A stretch of DNA of 64,000 bases, from NCBI GenBank assembly GCA_036346395.1, contig CM070604.1, forward strand, positions 49,937,662-50,001,661, written 5' to 3'. Below are positions 10,634 through 23,254 of the stretch, piece after piece (position 1 is the stretch's first letter; the number at the start of each line of letters is the position of its first letter). Source of the stretch: Hsuehochloa calcarea (Eukaryota > Streptophyta > Magnoliopsida > Poales > Poaceae). Below the pieces are notes generated by a model, which was not told the DNA's origin, did not search any database, and saw only the letters and a program-made list of their open reading frames with translations. The translations under genes were made by a program, and so were the position numbers.

Positions 10634-10845
10634 TATTACTACCTCAAGTTCGTCCGTGAGAAGGGGGTGCTTCACAAGGAGGGATCGTCGGCGCCGTGGA
10701 GGGAGGTGGCCATCGTCCGGCGGCTCCCGGGGGAGGCGGGGTCACCGTGACGTCCCATGTGACGAACCTCACTGTGCGGCTCCACGACATGCTCTTCATA
10801 GACAGTCTCCCTCAGCCATGGACCTGCGCTTCTCCGAGCATTAGT
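10634..10845 (+). pseudogene. Unidentified exon-like fragment
   Basis: One frame reads YYLKFVREKGVLHKEGSSAP then WREVAIVRRLPG (about 10634-10730). After a frame change it continues TVTSHVTNLTVRLHDMLFID and ends PSISPASPPC with a stop. The composition looks like real protein and GC is higher than in the flanks. I do not recognise the family. It could be a captured gene fragment carried by a transposon. Confidence 0.35.
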
Positions 10846-10977
10846 CCTGCCTCCCCGCCGTGCTAAAATGAAAAAAATAGCTCTCCACGAATGGATTAGA
10901 AAAATTATCACCAGTGACACGTTAAAAATGCACGGGAGAGGACCTACATGTGGCGAATTTCCATTCAACATGAGCAA

Positions 10978-11078
10978 GCCTGCCGCGCCCCCGCGGAGCG
11001 GCAGGTGGCCTGCCCACATCACTTGGCGCTCTTGGGAGCGCGGTAGGTCTGGTGCCGCTCCGTGGGGGCGTGGCAGGC
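10978..11078. repeat. GC-rich stem-loop, 24-bp arms
   Basis: Arm 1 (10978-11001) starts GCCTGCCGCGCCCCC. Arm 2 (11055-11078) is its inverse except at two positions, both of which would be G-U pairs if transcribed from the + strand. The loop is about 53 bp. It lies just before the LTR fragment at 11095. Confidence 0.7.
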
Positions 11079-11094
11079 CCTATGCGGCGTCCCG

Positions 11095-11404
11095 TGTTGA
11101 TATGCACTAGAGATAATTATAAAGATGATTGTATCACATCTATATTTATGAGTTATTAAATAAGTGTTATTATGTTCCTTGAATGAATCATCTGTTATAA
11201 AGATTAACAAGTGTGTGACTTGTTGTTTGAAGCTCTTTTAACTTATATGATGTCGTTCTAATTGTATCTCTGGTCGGATGTCACTGGTCGGAACATCAGT
11301 GATCCTATCAACCAACACATATATTGATTGATGACTATGTTTCACCGGTCATGGATATAGGGGGATATAGGATTTGCCCCTCCTAACATAACAAGAGAGA
11401 TGTC
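11095..11404 (+). mobile_element. LTR fragment of copia-like family 1, internally deleted
   Basis: Starts TGTTGATATGCACTAGAG and follows the minus-strand reading of 8402 downward to GTTTCACCGGTCATGGATA (about 11357). It then jumps to a segment matching RGGATTTGCCCCTCCTAACATAA-type sequence in the other copies, and ends near 11404. It therefore lacks about 290 bp in the middle and the 3' two thirds. Orientation is opposite to the copies at 6904-8402 and 17428-18979. Confidence 0.75.
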
Positions 11405-11566
11405 TCTAGAAGTACACATGCAAGACCCAAAAGCTTCCAACACCTACTTATACTGAGACTCCTCTTCGGAAGTACACAGGCAAGACCCGAGAGCTTCCAA
11501 CACCTACTTATGTTGAGACTCCTCCTCTTCGGAAGTACACGGGCAAGACCCGAGAGCTTCCACCCC
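11405..11566 (+). repeat. Tandem repeat, about 60 bp, nearly three copies
   Basis: The unit CTCTTCGGAAGTACACAGGC...AAGACCCGAGAGCTTCCAAC...TTGAGACTC occurs three times with few differences; the last copy is partial. It begins where the LTR fragment homology ends. Confidence 0.85.
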
Positions 11567-13087
11567 TTTCCGATCCATCCTCTAAACATTTTACGCTTGA
11601 TTCTGTTGTCTTAGGCAAACCATGCTATTGGCTACATTGTTGCCAACCTCTTGGCGACGGTGGTGACGTGGCTCTCCTCACTTACAATCGGCATGCCGCC
11701 TTGCTTTCTCCTTAAAGAAAACTTGGCTAGCGGCTCGATTCTTCTGATGGTGGTGCTGTGAAGGCAAGAAGATGGTGGTGAGTTGATTGGTTTTTTTCAC
11801 TGAGTCTCTAGAGCTCATCTGTTGGTGAGGCTTAAGCGTGCTCAGTTGTTCTTGTGGTTGTTGTGCTACTTGACTATGAGATTGGTGTTTGGTTACTTGG
11901 TTTGTGCACTTGGCATGTTTGCAATTGTGATACATGATCTTGTGCGGCACTTCCTGGACTTTAATTCCATATTCTGGTGTGTCCCTAATTGTTGGAGAAG
12001 GTTATTGTATCTTCGAGGACCGCACAGATTACACCGCGGCATAGCGGCGACGATAGGTTTTCTGTGACAATGTCATCGACGCGTCGTGTCTTGACTTCTT
12101 GGTGGCTTTGAGTGTCACCAGTGTTGTGAGCTTTATTCAAACTCTGATTGTCTATTTTGCTTAGTGTGCCATGCTAGTGTATTGACATGTTATTTCTATT
12201 GATTCTCAGTAGCACTAGCATTAGGTGACTTTACATAATAGGGATTGTTAAATTGCTTAGTAAGGATAATTTGGCCTAAGTGATGTTGGTTTGACAATTA
12301 AGAGTCATAAGCTAGGCTCTAAGCTAGTTATTGTAATTATCTTTAACACTTATGTTAATTTCAGTATACTGCTTTGATTTCTTCTGTTATGGCAATTAAT
12401 TGTGATAATAAATAGCTAGTTATAAATTGATCCAAATGGTGTAGAACTCAAAACCTATCGTATTACTTAGAAATTGTCATTCTTAATCTGTGACTAGACT
12501 AGGTCATTAGTGGCGGCGAGGCCTTGCTTCGTGCTTGAGCAGGCCAACATATGAGAGCAAAACTAATCAAACATCAATTTGAGCATTACACTAATTGATT
12601 TGTTTCATTGGTTAATTACCTATCGTATGAATTCCTGTATATAAGACTAGAGTAGTTTATAGTCATTTATTTGATGCTCATGTCTTACCATTGGTACTAG
12701 AATTATTCGCATAAGAAAAACGAAAGCTTCAAGTAGACATGAACAACTGGTTATCACATCTACAGCAAGGCTCAAAATGATTGAACGGGAGCCGGAGTCA
12801 AGGATGCTCTCATATGTACGGGCTTATAGCAACACTGACGGTAACATCTTTTCACAGTGATGAACAATCATTGGGAGCTCTCGAAGAGACGAGAAAAGAA
12901 GTGCAAAGACATCAGTTGTCTTTTTCTTGATCAACAGGCGAACTGATAAAAATAGCATCGATTCCACGTTCAAATACCACTGCAGGGTCTATCGTGTCGG
13001 TAGACTACATAGTGGACTCCTGTGTGGCGGCTACCGGCTTGCCGCATCCTCACTGCGCGGCAAATTGCGTATGTCGTTTGTCAGCGT
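11567..13087. other. Intergenic, no gene seen
   Basis: AT-rich from 12120 on. ORF fragments at 11822-12067 and 12927-13190 lack known motifs. The region is likely old transposon sequence, but I could not place it in a family. Confidence 0.4.
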
Positions 13088-13106
13088 ATCTGCGGTGCTA
13101 TTTTTG

Positions 13107-13166
13107 TCAATTCAGTTACGAAAAAACTATTTTGTCAATTCAGTTACGAAAAAACTATTTTTGCTA
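13107..13166 (+). repeat. Direct repeat, 29 bp, two copies
   Basis: TTTTGTCAATTCAGTTACGA plus AAAAACTA occurs twice back to back, then TTTGCTAT. A looser relative (CAATTCGTTCGTAAAAGTTA, TTTGCTATTTT) lies at about 36134-36170. The motif may belong to a dispersed MITE-like repeat. Confidence 0.8.
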
Positions 13167-13599
13167 TCTTCGTGTAATAGTGCAAATTAAACAAAAACTC
13201 AATTTTTTTTTCTTGCTGGTTACAGCCACAGGGACCCTGCTCTCAAGCTCGTGTACACATCAGTTATCAAGATCAGGTCTCCCTATCGGCATGCATGTAT
13301 TCTTCTCTCTCTGCAAAACCTTATATTAAATTGCATTATTTGCGTGGTATCTTTCAGACGTCTCGCTTCCGGCATTATTGACAGGAGATAGCGTGCTAGA
13401 AGCCGCCACCAAGCTGACGTGCCAGATTTTCTTCAACAATGTAGATTAAAAAAAACTGCCATGGATCAGGATTGGTGCAAATATTTGCGATTGCTACGGT
13501 AAAATACTGTTTACTCTCTACAAAATAATGTTTATATGGTGGATCTCTGTAGCACTGGGGATCGGGATTCAGTACAAATCAATTGGGTGCGCCTTGACG

Positions 13600-14588
13600 A
13601 ATTTTTTTTAATAATATTATTTTAAAAAAATTATAAAAATAAATAATCAGCCCAAAAAAGACTCATGTAGTCGGAAGGAGGTTTCAACTACCTAGTTAGA
13701 AGGTGGTTTGACTACCTAGTTGAAGGAGGTTCAACTGGTCGAAACGTTTCGACTACTTGGTCGAAGGAGGTTCGACTGGTTGGAAGGTTTCGACTATCTG
13801 ATCGAAGAAGGTTCTACTGGTCGGAAGGTTTTGACTACCTGGTCGTTCTAGCAAAAAGGAATTGGGACAACGACAGGGGGTGACAGGGTAGCTGTCGCTA
13901 GTTGAACTGGCGACAGTAACCCATTTTTGTAATTTTTTGGATCGGTTATTTATTTATTTTTAATTTTTTTTAAAATAATATTATTTTAAAAAATTGTTTC
14001 TTGAGACCGCAAGCTAGGAAGGAGGGAAATCGGCACGGTTTATCTATGGCATGGCGTCACATGCCCGTCCTGATTTTTTTTAAAATATTATTTTAAAAGA
14101 AATTATAAAAATAAATAGATGGCCTGAAAAATTACAAAAATGGGTTCCTGTCACCGGTTGAACTAGCGATAGGCTCATATCGCCAATTCAACTAGCGACA
14201 GGTACCCTGTCACCCCCTATCACTGGTCCAACTCCCTATCGCCAAAACGACCAGGTAGTTGAAATCTTCTAACCAGTCAAACCTCCTTTGACTAGGTATT
14301 CGAAACCTTCCGACCGGGTAGTCGAAATGTTCCGACCAGTCGAACCTCCTTCGATCAGGTGGTTGAGCTACCTTCCGACCAGGTAGTCGAAACCTGCTTC
14401 AGACCACGTGAAGTCGAAACATCCTTCAGACTACATGAGTTGAAACCACAGGAAGTTGGACAAGCGATAGGGGGCGACAGGAGCTGTCGCCAGTTGAACT
14501 GGCGATAGGAAGCCAGTTTTATATATAAAAAATTGGTCGACTATTTATTTTTATAATTTTTTAAAAAACAATATTATTTTAAAAAAAT
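13600..14588. mobile_element. Foldback-type long inverted repeat
   Basis: The left arm (about 13600-13995) and right arm (about 14065-14588) are imperfect inverse copies around a loop of about 70 bp. The outer parts are AT-rich (AATATTATTTTAAAAAAATT). Inside are runs of GGTCGAAGGAGGTTCGACTG / GGAAGGTTTCGACTACCTGG units, which become CCAGGTAGTCGAAACCTTCC on the right. Both arms also carry the palindrome CTGTCGCYAGTT-G-AACTGGCGACAG. There is no coding capacity. The structure fits a foldback transposon and could yield long hairpin RNA. Confidence 0.8.
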
Positions 14589-14817
14589 CCGCCCGTCCCC
14601 GCTATTGGTGGTAAGGGGATGATGGCTGACTGGTTGGTTGTTGTCATGCTGGGCCGATTGGCGCGCGCGCAGCAGCTCATGCCCACACACGAGAACCAGT
14701 TCGCGGCACGGGATGGGACGGGAGGCCGCTCTTGAGTACCGAGTTTGACTGATCCTGTGCGCGGCTCGGGGTTGGCGTGGATCCGCCGTGTCAGCCGGCC
14801 GGAATTCAATCACATAA

Positions 14818-14964
14818 TGAATACCAAAAAGAGATAAGAGGAGATCCAATATCTTTATTCATATATATCCCTGTTATACATAGGGTCCTTATATATATAG
14901 CCCATCGGGGTGAAAGTCCTCCAGAGACGGTTTAGTCATTTGGCCATAACTGGGTTTCGTAACA
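14818..14964 (-). repeat. Short 3' LTR of a Retrofit/Hopscotch-like copia
   Basis: On the minus strand a purine tract ACTCAAAGGGAAG is followed by TGTTACGAAACC. About 147 bp later comes GGTATTCA, giving TG...CA ends. It follows the RNase H remnant at the distance expected for a copia 3' LTR, and short LTRs suit this lineage. A matching 5' LTR was not found. Confidence 0.55.
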
Positions 14965-14999
14965 CTTCCCTTTGAGTAATAGACAACAATATACAAATG

Positions 15000-17900
15000 T
15001 TTCATAAAAAAATCCTTCAAAAAATCCATTGGAAAAAATGAATGGAGAAAAGAGTACATTACATTCGTAAATTGTATTACACTTGTTGCCTCACTAAAAA
15101 CCTCTTTTGAGAAAACTTCATAAAAACTCACCAAGAAAAAGAGTACAATATTGAATCTTCAGGATCTAATCTTCAAGATTTGGGATAAATCTTCGGGATT
15201 TGATAAGGGTTATAATTTAGAGATTTACTTCCCCTGAACTCTGCAACTCTTTAAACCGTCTCATTATATTGCCATGAATGCATATATGAAAACTGGATCT
15301 AGGCAGAGATTTAGTGAATAAATCAACTGAATTTTTATAAAACTTTATTTGCAGGATCTTTACCTCACTGTTCTTTAGGATTTCATGAGGATAGAAAATT
15401 TAGGAGCAATGTGCTTTGTGATGTTCTTTAGGATTTCATGAGGATAGAAAATTTAGGAGCAATGTGCTTTGTGGTCTTGCTACTGACATAACCCATTTGC
15501 ATTTGTGTAATATAAGCAACATTATCTTCATAGATAATTGAAGGGGTACTGACGGTATTAATGCCACAATACTTCTGAATATAGTTAATCACATATCCGA
15601 GCCAAACACATTCAATTGAGGCTTCATATAGTGCTATAATCTCTGAGTTGTTGGTAGAAATAGCTACTAAGGCCTGCTTAAGTGACAGCCAAGAGGTGGA
15701 TGCACCAGCACAAAGTAATATAAATCCATTTTGGGATTTTGCACTATAGAGATTTGACACATATTCAACGTATCTGTGGGATTCAGTAATGATCATCAGG
15801 ATATATGCATGATTTTTATTATCTTTGCATTATCGACCAACTGGATCTAAACTGTTAAGTGGTAAAACCTTCAAGGTGAATTTAATCAGTAATCATCGTA
15901 CCAACACCTTCTAGGCTTCACTAATATTTTCAAAATCTGAAGTACGATGATCAGTGTTTAGTATATGCCCCCCTGAGGACAACTTCTGTTGAAGTCTTGT
16001 TGCTCTAATGCCTTTCATACATTTTTTGAAAATGAATATAGATAAGTATTGTGATCAAATCAATTGGATTACCACAATACAGAGTCTTACATATAAATAT
16101 CCTATTACTCATCTGGAGATTTTTTGGATAAATACTATTCGAGAGTAACATGCTTAACTTATCAAATATCACAATTCGACTGTGCAATACAAGTAGATTA
16201 TCCTTATAGAGGATATGGGGTAGTACTAGTTGCAAAGTTGTATGCCTTCCGGATACAATTTATCAAATCCTTTCAGTGTCTTAATATTTTATAATTATCT
16301 CTGGATGGTTAAAGTTACAACCAATAGTTTATTCTACAGAACTATAAAATATAGTTATACCACTCTAGAGTAAAATATAACTAGTCTTAATTTTATCATT
16401 TAGGGGATTAATTACAATATCATCAATGTATGTCGTACCTTCATGGTACTAGAATAAACCACCATCCACTAACTTCTAGTGGAAGATGCACTTTATAAGT
16501 GCTTGTGTGACACACTTCTGGTCCTTAGGTACCTCATTTTTTTCTGTTGGGTTTTGATGGGTCCTTGTCCACTTCTAGGGATCATATGATCAATGGTGTG
16601 ATTAAGAGATCGACTGGTAAGATTATTTTCCTTCAGGGAGATGCTCTCTCTTCCGAGAGATGCTCTTACTATAGGTATTGTAATCTTGTTTCCTTTCTTA
16701 CTAGGAATTTTGAGTCCTTCGGGGATCTCATCAGGGATTTGCATAACCCATTGATTGCATATTTTATTTATTCGTTCATGCTATTTGCCAGAATTATTAT
16801 GCAATAGAGCATTATATCATTCATAATAGGAGAGCAACGGTCTCTACGGGGACCCTTGAACCACAACTTTCACCACTTCATTAAATTCATAATGACCCAC
16901 CAAATCTGAACTATCTGGTTCCAAAACTTTTATTTAGCAATTATGGTTCAGCCTCGTATGCTTTCATTATGTGACCTGATGTGAATGTTTTAAGTGCTCG
17001 GCCATGGACTTTGGTTTCAGATCCGTGTTATCATAAGATAAACTTTAGCAATTGTGGAGGCAAAGTGGTTGTCGATAACTTTTCACTCAAATCCGCTATC
17101 TTGAGGGCATCTAAGTGTTAACCCGATCTTTGTCATTTCCTAAACAAAAGATTCTTGGTCGTTCCACATTCCCAGCATTGTAATATATGCATATCAAATT
17201 GTTGGGGCTTTCATCTTTCTGATGAACCTCTTCCTGAGGTATTTCACCTTCAAGATGAGTTCTCTTTTAGAGAGTTAAAGGATTGACTAATAATTATTTA
17301 AACTAGTGTCATTAGATCTTAGACCCGCAGGCGTCCCCACAGATTTTAGATCAAGGATCAATAAGTCAATTTTGCATAGGTGGATATACTATTCAACCCA
17401 GGGTATTCCACTCTTAGCGGCTTATTTTGAAGGGTTACAGGTAGGCTACGATAGCACAAAATAAAATTTTACTGCGCAACCAAGGAACCTCCGCTAGTAA
17501 TAGATCACAAGATTACCACTAGACGCGCCGACTCGTAGCAGAAGTAGAGTCGATATAGCGAGTTCATGCCGTCGTAGTTGTACTCGTCGCGCATCTTCTT
17601 CTCCAAGTCTTGTGATCGTCACGAGTTGCGGATCGTCCTAGTGCTGATGCTTCGCAACAACACCTCCAAGGTATCCGCACGTGCAGGCGGGGATACCACG
17701 CTATTTGGAGTGCTAGCGGCGCGTGGTATGAGGAAGGCGTGGCTGTTAGGGTTTCAGGCGTTCTTCAAAAGATCATCCTCACCCCATGCTACCATCCCTC
17801 TCTATATATAGGCATCCATGGTGGGTCTCGTACTTGAGGCCCATTAGGAACTCATGGTCTACAAGAATTCGGATCATCATCCAAATCAAATCCTAGCCCT

Positions 17901-20900
17901 TTAAGTGCGCGACCCTATAGGTTCATGTGTAATCGGTTGTGACTCGAAAACTCTTTTCTGACCACTAGCCGTTAGCGGTATCTAGCAGCATATAACCATT
18001 CCCAAACACACATAGAATATATTGGACGAACCTTAATCCAATATGATCTACGATTAGGTCCATATCACTAACGACCAGCTTGTATCTCTATACGATAAGT
18101 TCATATTTGGTCTCGCCCAGTTCGTAACTCCTTACTATCAGGTTTCGACCACTTAGTGACCATGTTCGACCAGCCTATGACCAGCTTGGATCTCCATACG
18201 ACTAGTCTGTATCTGATCGAACTGAAAGACCTTCTCGTGTATTCTCCCTTTGCCTCACGATATCTAGTTGAACTCGAGGTGAGATTATATGTATCATCCA
18301 TAGATTGTTCAATACTTTCTTGATCAAGTGTCGAATAACTTCATGTGGTCGACACTTCGACCACTAGTGGCATAGCCATGCACTTTCTTTATCCGACCAC
18401 AACGAGGGGCCCATAGATATCTCTCCTGTTATGTTAGGAGGGGCAAATCCCATATCTGACCAGTCACATCCCTCCGCATATTTCAAAGCATACCAGGAAG
18501 CTACCTTTATAACTACCTAGTTACGAGCAGCATTGAACAACCCCTAAGAGTGTTATTACACATGTAGAAAACCATGCTGATCTCGGGTCTAAGGATTATA
18601 CATCATCATTGCTTGAGACCAACTAATGATATATAGAATCATAACAATCTCAACAGTGTCTCAAGGTGGGTTTTTTCAACACCATGTTCTCTAACAAGTG
18701 TCCATATTATTGGTTTGATATCTCCATATCCATGATCTGTGAAACATAGTCATCAACCAATACATATGCTAGTCTATTCATATGTGTTTTCATATGTTTC
18801 CGACCAGGAAACATTTAAGAATAATCATCGCAGAAATATGGAGTTTCACAATCAAGTCACATACTTGATAATAAATATTCTTGATATTATTCTAGGAACA
18901 AGATAACATATTATCCAATGTTATGAACATAATGAAATATAATCATCTTTATAATTACCTCTATGACATATTTCCAACATATTTACTGCAAGTAAACACT
19001 GTGGTAACTCCTCCATAATTGGAAAGTATATGGCAAGCTCCCCGCTTCTAGCGCACAGGAGTATAAATTAAACCTTAAGTTTAGCTTGACTAGTGCGTAT
19101 ATCTTAGTACTAAAGATATTTTCCATCTGGAAAATACGATGACATTCGAACTTTTGGGCATTTCTCTCCCCCCTAATGCCGAGATTCGATCTTTATTAAT
19201 TGCATACCACAAAATTCCCCTATCATGGCTCACATGATTGATTGAATTTAAGATCCAACATGATCTTCAACAACTGATGGTGGCCCAAAGGTGTATGCTA
19301 CAGTAGTGATAATATGTGGGAGATATTTGATTCCTCCAACATGCACTTATTTCAATAAGTGGTCTGATGATTATATGCAGTGAGCTAGACTTTTATCAGT
19401 GCATTGACAAGAAAACTGCCTGATCCTAATATTTCGTAGGATATTCCAACTTCTAATTGGTTATTGATCAGTGACGAATGTCCCATACGGGGGTTCGAGA
19501 GTTAGCAAACTTATTATATGGACTAGCTTCTTTATTATTTGCTCAACTTTTGATCCAATCACTCATACCACATTTTAAATAATTTGGATCATTGAACTTC
19601 AAGTTTATAATTATACAACATATTTTCTTATGGCCATAAGCAGTATGTTGTAACAGTATAAAACTATAGGTTGCTCTTGAAGAACATAAATATAATGTTG
19701 GAACATAAAAAATTTGACTATAGTTAATCCGTACGAAAAAAAACTGGATGTTCTTCTGGACTTCAAATCTAGTTGAATAACCCAAATAGTATAACTATTC
19801 GACGAGAATATTTATTGTTCAACAGGAACACCATATTTAATTAAGGTCATAAATTGTATAACCGATTTTAATTTGTAATGACAAAATTAATTGGCCAAAT
19901 TTAGATTATTTAGGATCAATAAAATTCAATTGGTCGTTATATTTTATTTCAGGAGCTATATTTGTTTCAAGCAAGTGATATGGCTTCTGGTGGTGATGCA
20001 GTTGCGGACCACACTTATCAATTTATGCATGTGTCATTTATGATGATTTGGCACACTTCGGTGCATAGCCACCATGGCATATGTGCAACTGCATCAAGCG
20101 ACTGACGATTTGCGATGTGCATTCCCGCATGCTGGTGGTTAACATATTGATGAAGGAACAAATCAATTGCCCTTCATGAGCAGCAATGATTGTGGTTGCT
20201 AACAACATGGGTATCGGCAATGGCGTAAATACCATTTTCCATATCAACTGGATAAGGATAATAATCATGCAATTTACTTTAATCATCTCCCAAAATAAAC
20301 TAGATTAATTTATTGCTTAAGGCTAATTTGCTTCTACCTTTGACCTCGGATATGCCATTTGTCGTGTGAATATTTTTTCCTATCCCTCCTAGCTTCCAAA
20401 GCCCCACACATACCCAATTTCCACCCCCTTTTCATGTCAACTATAAAATCTCGAGTGATACCTTTTGCATCAGGCATTTTCTTGAAATCAAGTCATAGAG
20501 TTTTAGCAAAGATTTGTAGTCACACTTAACAAGAGTATAATTTTGCTTACAAAGTTCTCCAATTAAGAAATCAGTACGGTGGATGATATTGTTATATAGA
20601 CTCCAAGTCTTAGTGCCTAAATTATTTTGTACTTATTTGATGAATATAGTGTTTTCTAGGTGAAGTGATCCATCAGAGATCAACATATGACTCGGTTTGG
20701 TCTGGTGCCACTAGGAAAAATAGTTTCCCTTTTGCCATCTGGGCATCCGTGCACTATAAGTTAGTGAATTGAGGTTTATTAGATAACAAGAATACATGTC
20801 CAATATTTTGTTAGCAGGGCATGACAATATATTTTCAATTTTCAGGCATACTGTTTACAAAATTTATTCTATGAAAGATTAATTATTTTTCTAAAGGTAA

Positions 20901-21350
20901 AATGTGCTACTATCAGTATGTTCCAATAACCATATTTAATCAACTATTCAGCAGGAGATAAGACTTTAATAGAACAACTTAGACCATTATTTTATTTATA
21001 ACATTTGGAAAATAATGATATAATACATAAGGTTTCAGCCTAAAGCAAAAGATAAGAGATACTCATCATAAGCAGGACCAAGCTCCTCAAGAGTTGAATG
21101 TATACTACTAACGTGACTCGTGAAGGAAAGTGACATCTTGACAAAGTCACCACATCGTCATTCTTAATGGTAGAGTAGAGGCGGTACCTCATAAACTGCA
21201 AAGCCTTTGCCTTTTCAATGACAGCAGATTCAGGAGTGCCAGTAGCAAGCTCAGCAATTATACGACATGGAGATAAATCAAGGTGATATTGTTGCTGCCA
21301 TGCAGGGCAAGAAAACTTCTATTTAGTGATGTCTAATATATTCCACATAA
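15000..21350 (-). pseudogene. Decayed Retrofit/Hopscotch-like copia body, split by a solo LTR
   Basis: On the minus strand, from right to left: a zinc-knuckle-like CHICHGGYAPKC in a gag-like stretch (20286-20038); a protease/integrase N-terminal stretch (19785-19543: YVPTLYLCSSRATYSFILLQ, then NLKFNDPNYLKC); and a linker-like stretch KIPSKKGNKITIPIVRA (16744-16493). RNase H follows at 15796-15428 with CAGASTSWLSLKQALVAIST, NNSEIIALYEASIECVWLGY and IYEDNVAYITQMQMGYVSS, ending in the tail TKHIAPKF. The 3' LTR follows at 14964. The body is interrupted at 17428-18979 by a younger solo LTR. Frames are heavily broken and reverse transcriptase is hardly readable. RNase H is certain; the gag and integrase ends are tentative. 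Confidence 0.6.
17428..18979 (-). mobile_element. Solo LTR, copia-like family 1, TSD TATTT
   Basis: On the minus strand it starts TGTTGGAAATATG (18979) and ends CCCTTCA (17428), 1552 bp, flanked by TATTT at 17423-17427 and 18980-18984. It aligns along its length with the LTR at 6904-8402, sharing AACCTGGTCGTAAGGAGTTA-like runs and the GACCAG-rich centre. It has inserted into the older copia body, so it dates that element as earlier. Confidence 0.9.
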
Positions 21351-22428
21351 TTTATGCAAATTTCTATATCTTTACAGCCGGTAAAGCATTTTAAATGAAT
21401 GAATCAAGTGCAAAATAATATAGATTAATTTTATCCATTCAGTAGATAATTTTATACATTTCCCAAAATTTTCCTAGTATTTTTAGGATTTTTTGATAAT
21501 TTTTAAGGCCTGGAAGCAATTTTATGAATTACTAAAACCAATAATTAATTTCCCAAAATGCACAACACCAGGGAAAAATAAACCATAAAAACATTATGCT
21601 ACCAAGGTGTACCAGTTCTAAGATTTCACAAATTAAAGGAAGCTCATATACCTTGGAAATTCAGTTTCTTGGATTAAATGAAAATTTTAGAATTTTCCAA
21701 TAAATTCAGGTAATATGCCTAACCTACCGGGTCCAAAAACACATATTTCCATAAGCCGTAGAGTACCAAGGCTATTTATCAGAACTTCGGGGATTATTCT
21801 GCAAGAACATATGAAAATCTAATAGCCGTTGTAATTTCCCAAAAGTCGAGGGGTTTTTCCAAAAGAATGCTTAACCTAAAAAACTCCCTCGTAATTTTCA
21901 TAATTTTGAGGCATTTTCGCAAAATTTTCTTACATACGAAAGTTTCCTCGTATTTTTTAGAACTCCAAGGTCTATTTTGCAAGATTTTGGGATTTCATCA
22001 TTTTTCTAAACATTTTTTTATGTCTTTCTTCTTTCTTTCTTTCCCGGTCGTGGGCTGGGCCGGCCCATGGTGTAGCCAGCCTGCTAGGCCGAGTCAAATG
22101 GGGAACGGGGTGCATGGAGTGAGTGCTAGGGTTCCCCCTATTAGCAGTGGCTCCATGGCGCGGTAGTTAGGGAGATCAGCTCGGTGGCGGTGTCGCACGA
22201 CTCGTGGGGGCCGGCCGGCCGTGGCGCAGGCACGCGGGGCATGGCAACGATGGGACGAGCGGCGGGCACGGTGGCTTTCACGTGGTGGCGCGGCTCGGGA
22301 TGCCGACGGCGGCACATCAGCGCCGCGCGTGCTCGTCGAGGAGCCTAGTGGCACGCGCGGAGGCGGTACTTGGCTTTTGTGCGGTATATTTTTTCCAGAA
22401 GGGGTGCATTTGTGCTTCAACGAAAAAC
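21351..22428. other. Intergenic, AT-rich then GC-rich, no gene seen
   Basis: Positions 21400-22020 are AT-rich. Positions 22050-22400 are GC-rich (GGCCGGCCGTGGCGC) and give several meaningless overlapping frames. It may be LTR or leader sequence of an old gypsy element, but no boundary is visible. Confidence 0.4.
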
Positions 22429-23247
22429 TGTAGTACCGCAAGTTATTTGCGGAACTACCGATAAATCAGAACAACCGCATAATAGTTGGCGGTAGTACCG
22501 CACCAAATTCTCAACGGCTATGTCAGACGCATTTAATACCTCTGTTATAGTCGTTACTGTGCTGACGCTGGAGGTGCGGTAGTACCGGCCATTACATGGC
22601 GGTACTACCGATTTTTCTAAAAATTTCTGATTTCTTCCTCCAATGGTCGTATTTGGTTGTAGGGGGTATAAATACACCCCCACCAGCTCTAGGACAGGTT
22701 GTTGAGCACTCATTGAACACTCTTGAGCTTAGAGTATTCATTTCACACCTTATTCTCTCTTGTTGCATCCTTTGTGAGGCTGTTGAGCAAAATCAAGTGC
22801 ATTCATTCTAGTTTGATCCATAGCACTTGAGTGTCGTCAAGCGAAGGTCAAGGTCTATTACTCTTGGTGTTTGTCGACAACTAGACGGCTTGGCGAGTTT
22901 TTACACGGTGATCTCTTCAAGAAGATTGTGAAGAGGCCTAGCACCGATTGTGATGGGTTCGGTGTTCACCAACTCCGGAGGGGAGGAAGAAAAACCACAA
23001 GTGAAATCGAGGGAATGCTTAATTTGTGAAGCCGGCTTGATTGGGTCAAGCTTCCTCAACGTGGACTAGTGAAGATCGGCAAATCTTCGATACCACAGGA
23101 AAAACTCACTTATTGCATTTAATTTTGTAGCATATATTTTGTGATAGGTTGTCTTGTTATAGTTTATCTTGCCTAGTTGTATAAATTGGTTAAGAATTTT
23201 AAAACCTCCTATTCACCCCCCTCTAGTCGGTTATCCTTGATCCTACA
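22429..23247 (+). repeat. Copia LTR, family 2, TGTAG...CTACA
   Basis: Starts TGTAGTACCGCAAG and ends TATCCTTGATCCTACA, with perfect 5-bp terminal inverse TGTAG/CTACA, 819 bp. The U3 part repeats CGGTAGTACCG-type motifs. A TATA-like GTATAAATACACC at about 22666 would be its core promoter. The end (CCTATTCACCCCCCTCTAGT...) is a common grass copia LTR end. The 5-bp flanks (AAAAC, TAGTG) do not match, so it may be a 5' LTR or a rearranged solo LTR. Sequence of a different copia fragment starts just after it. Confidence 0.7.
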
Positions 23248-23254
23248 TAGTGGC

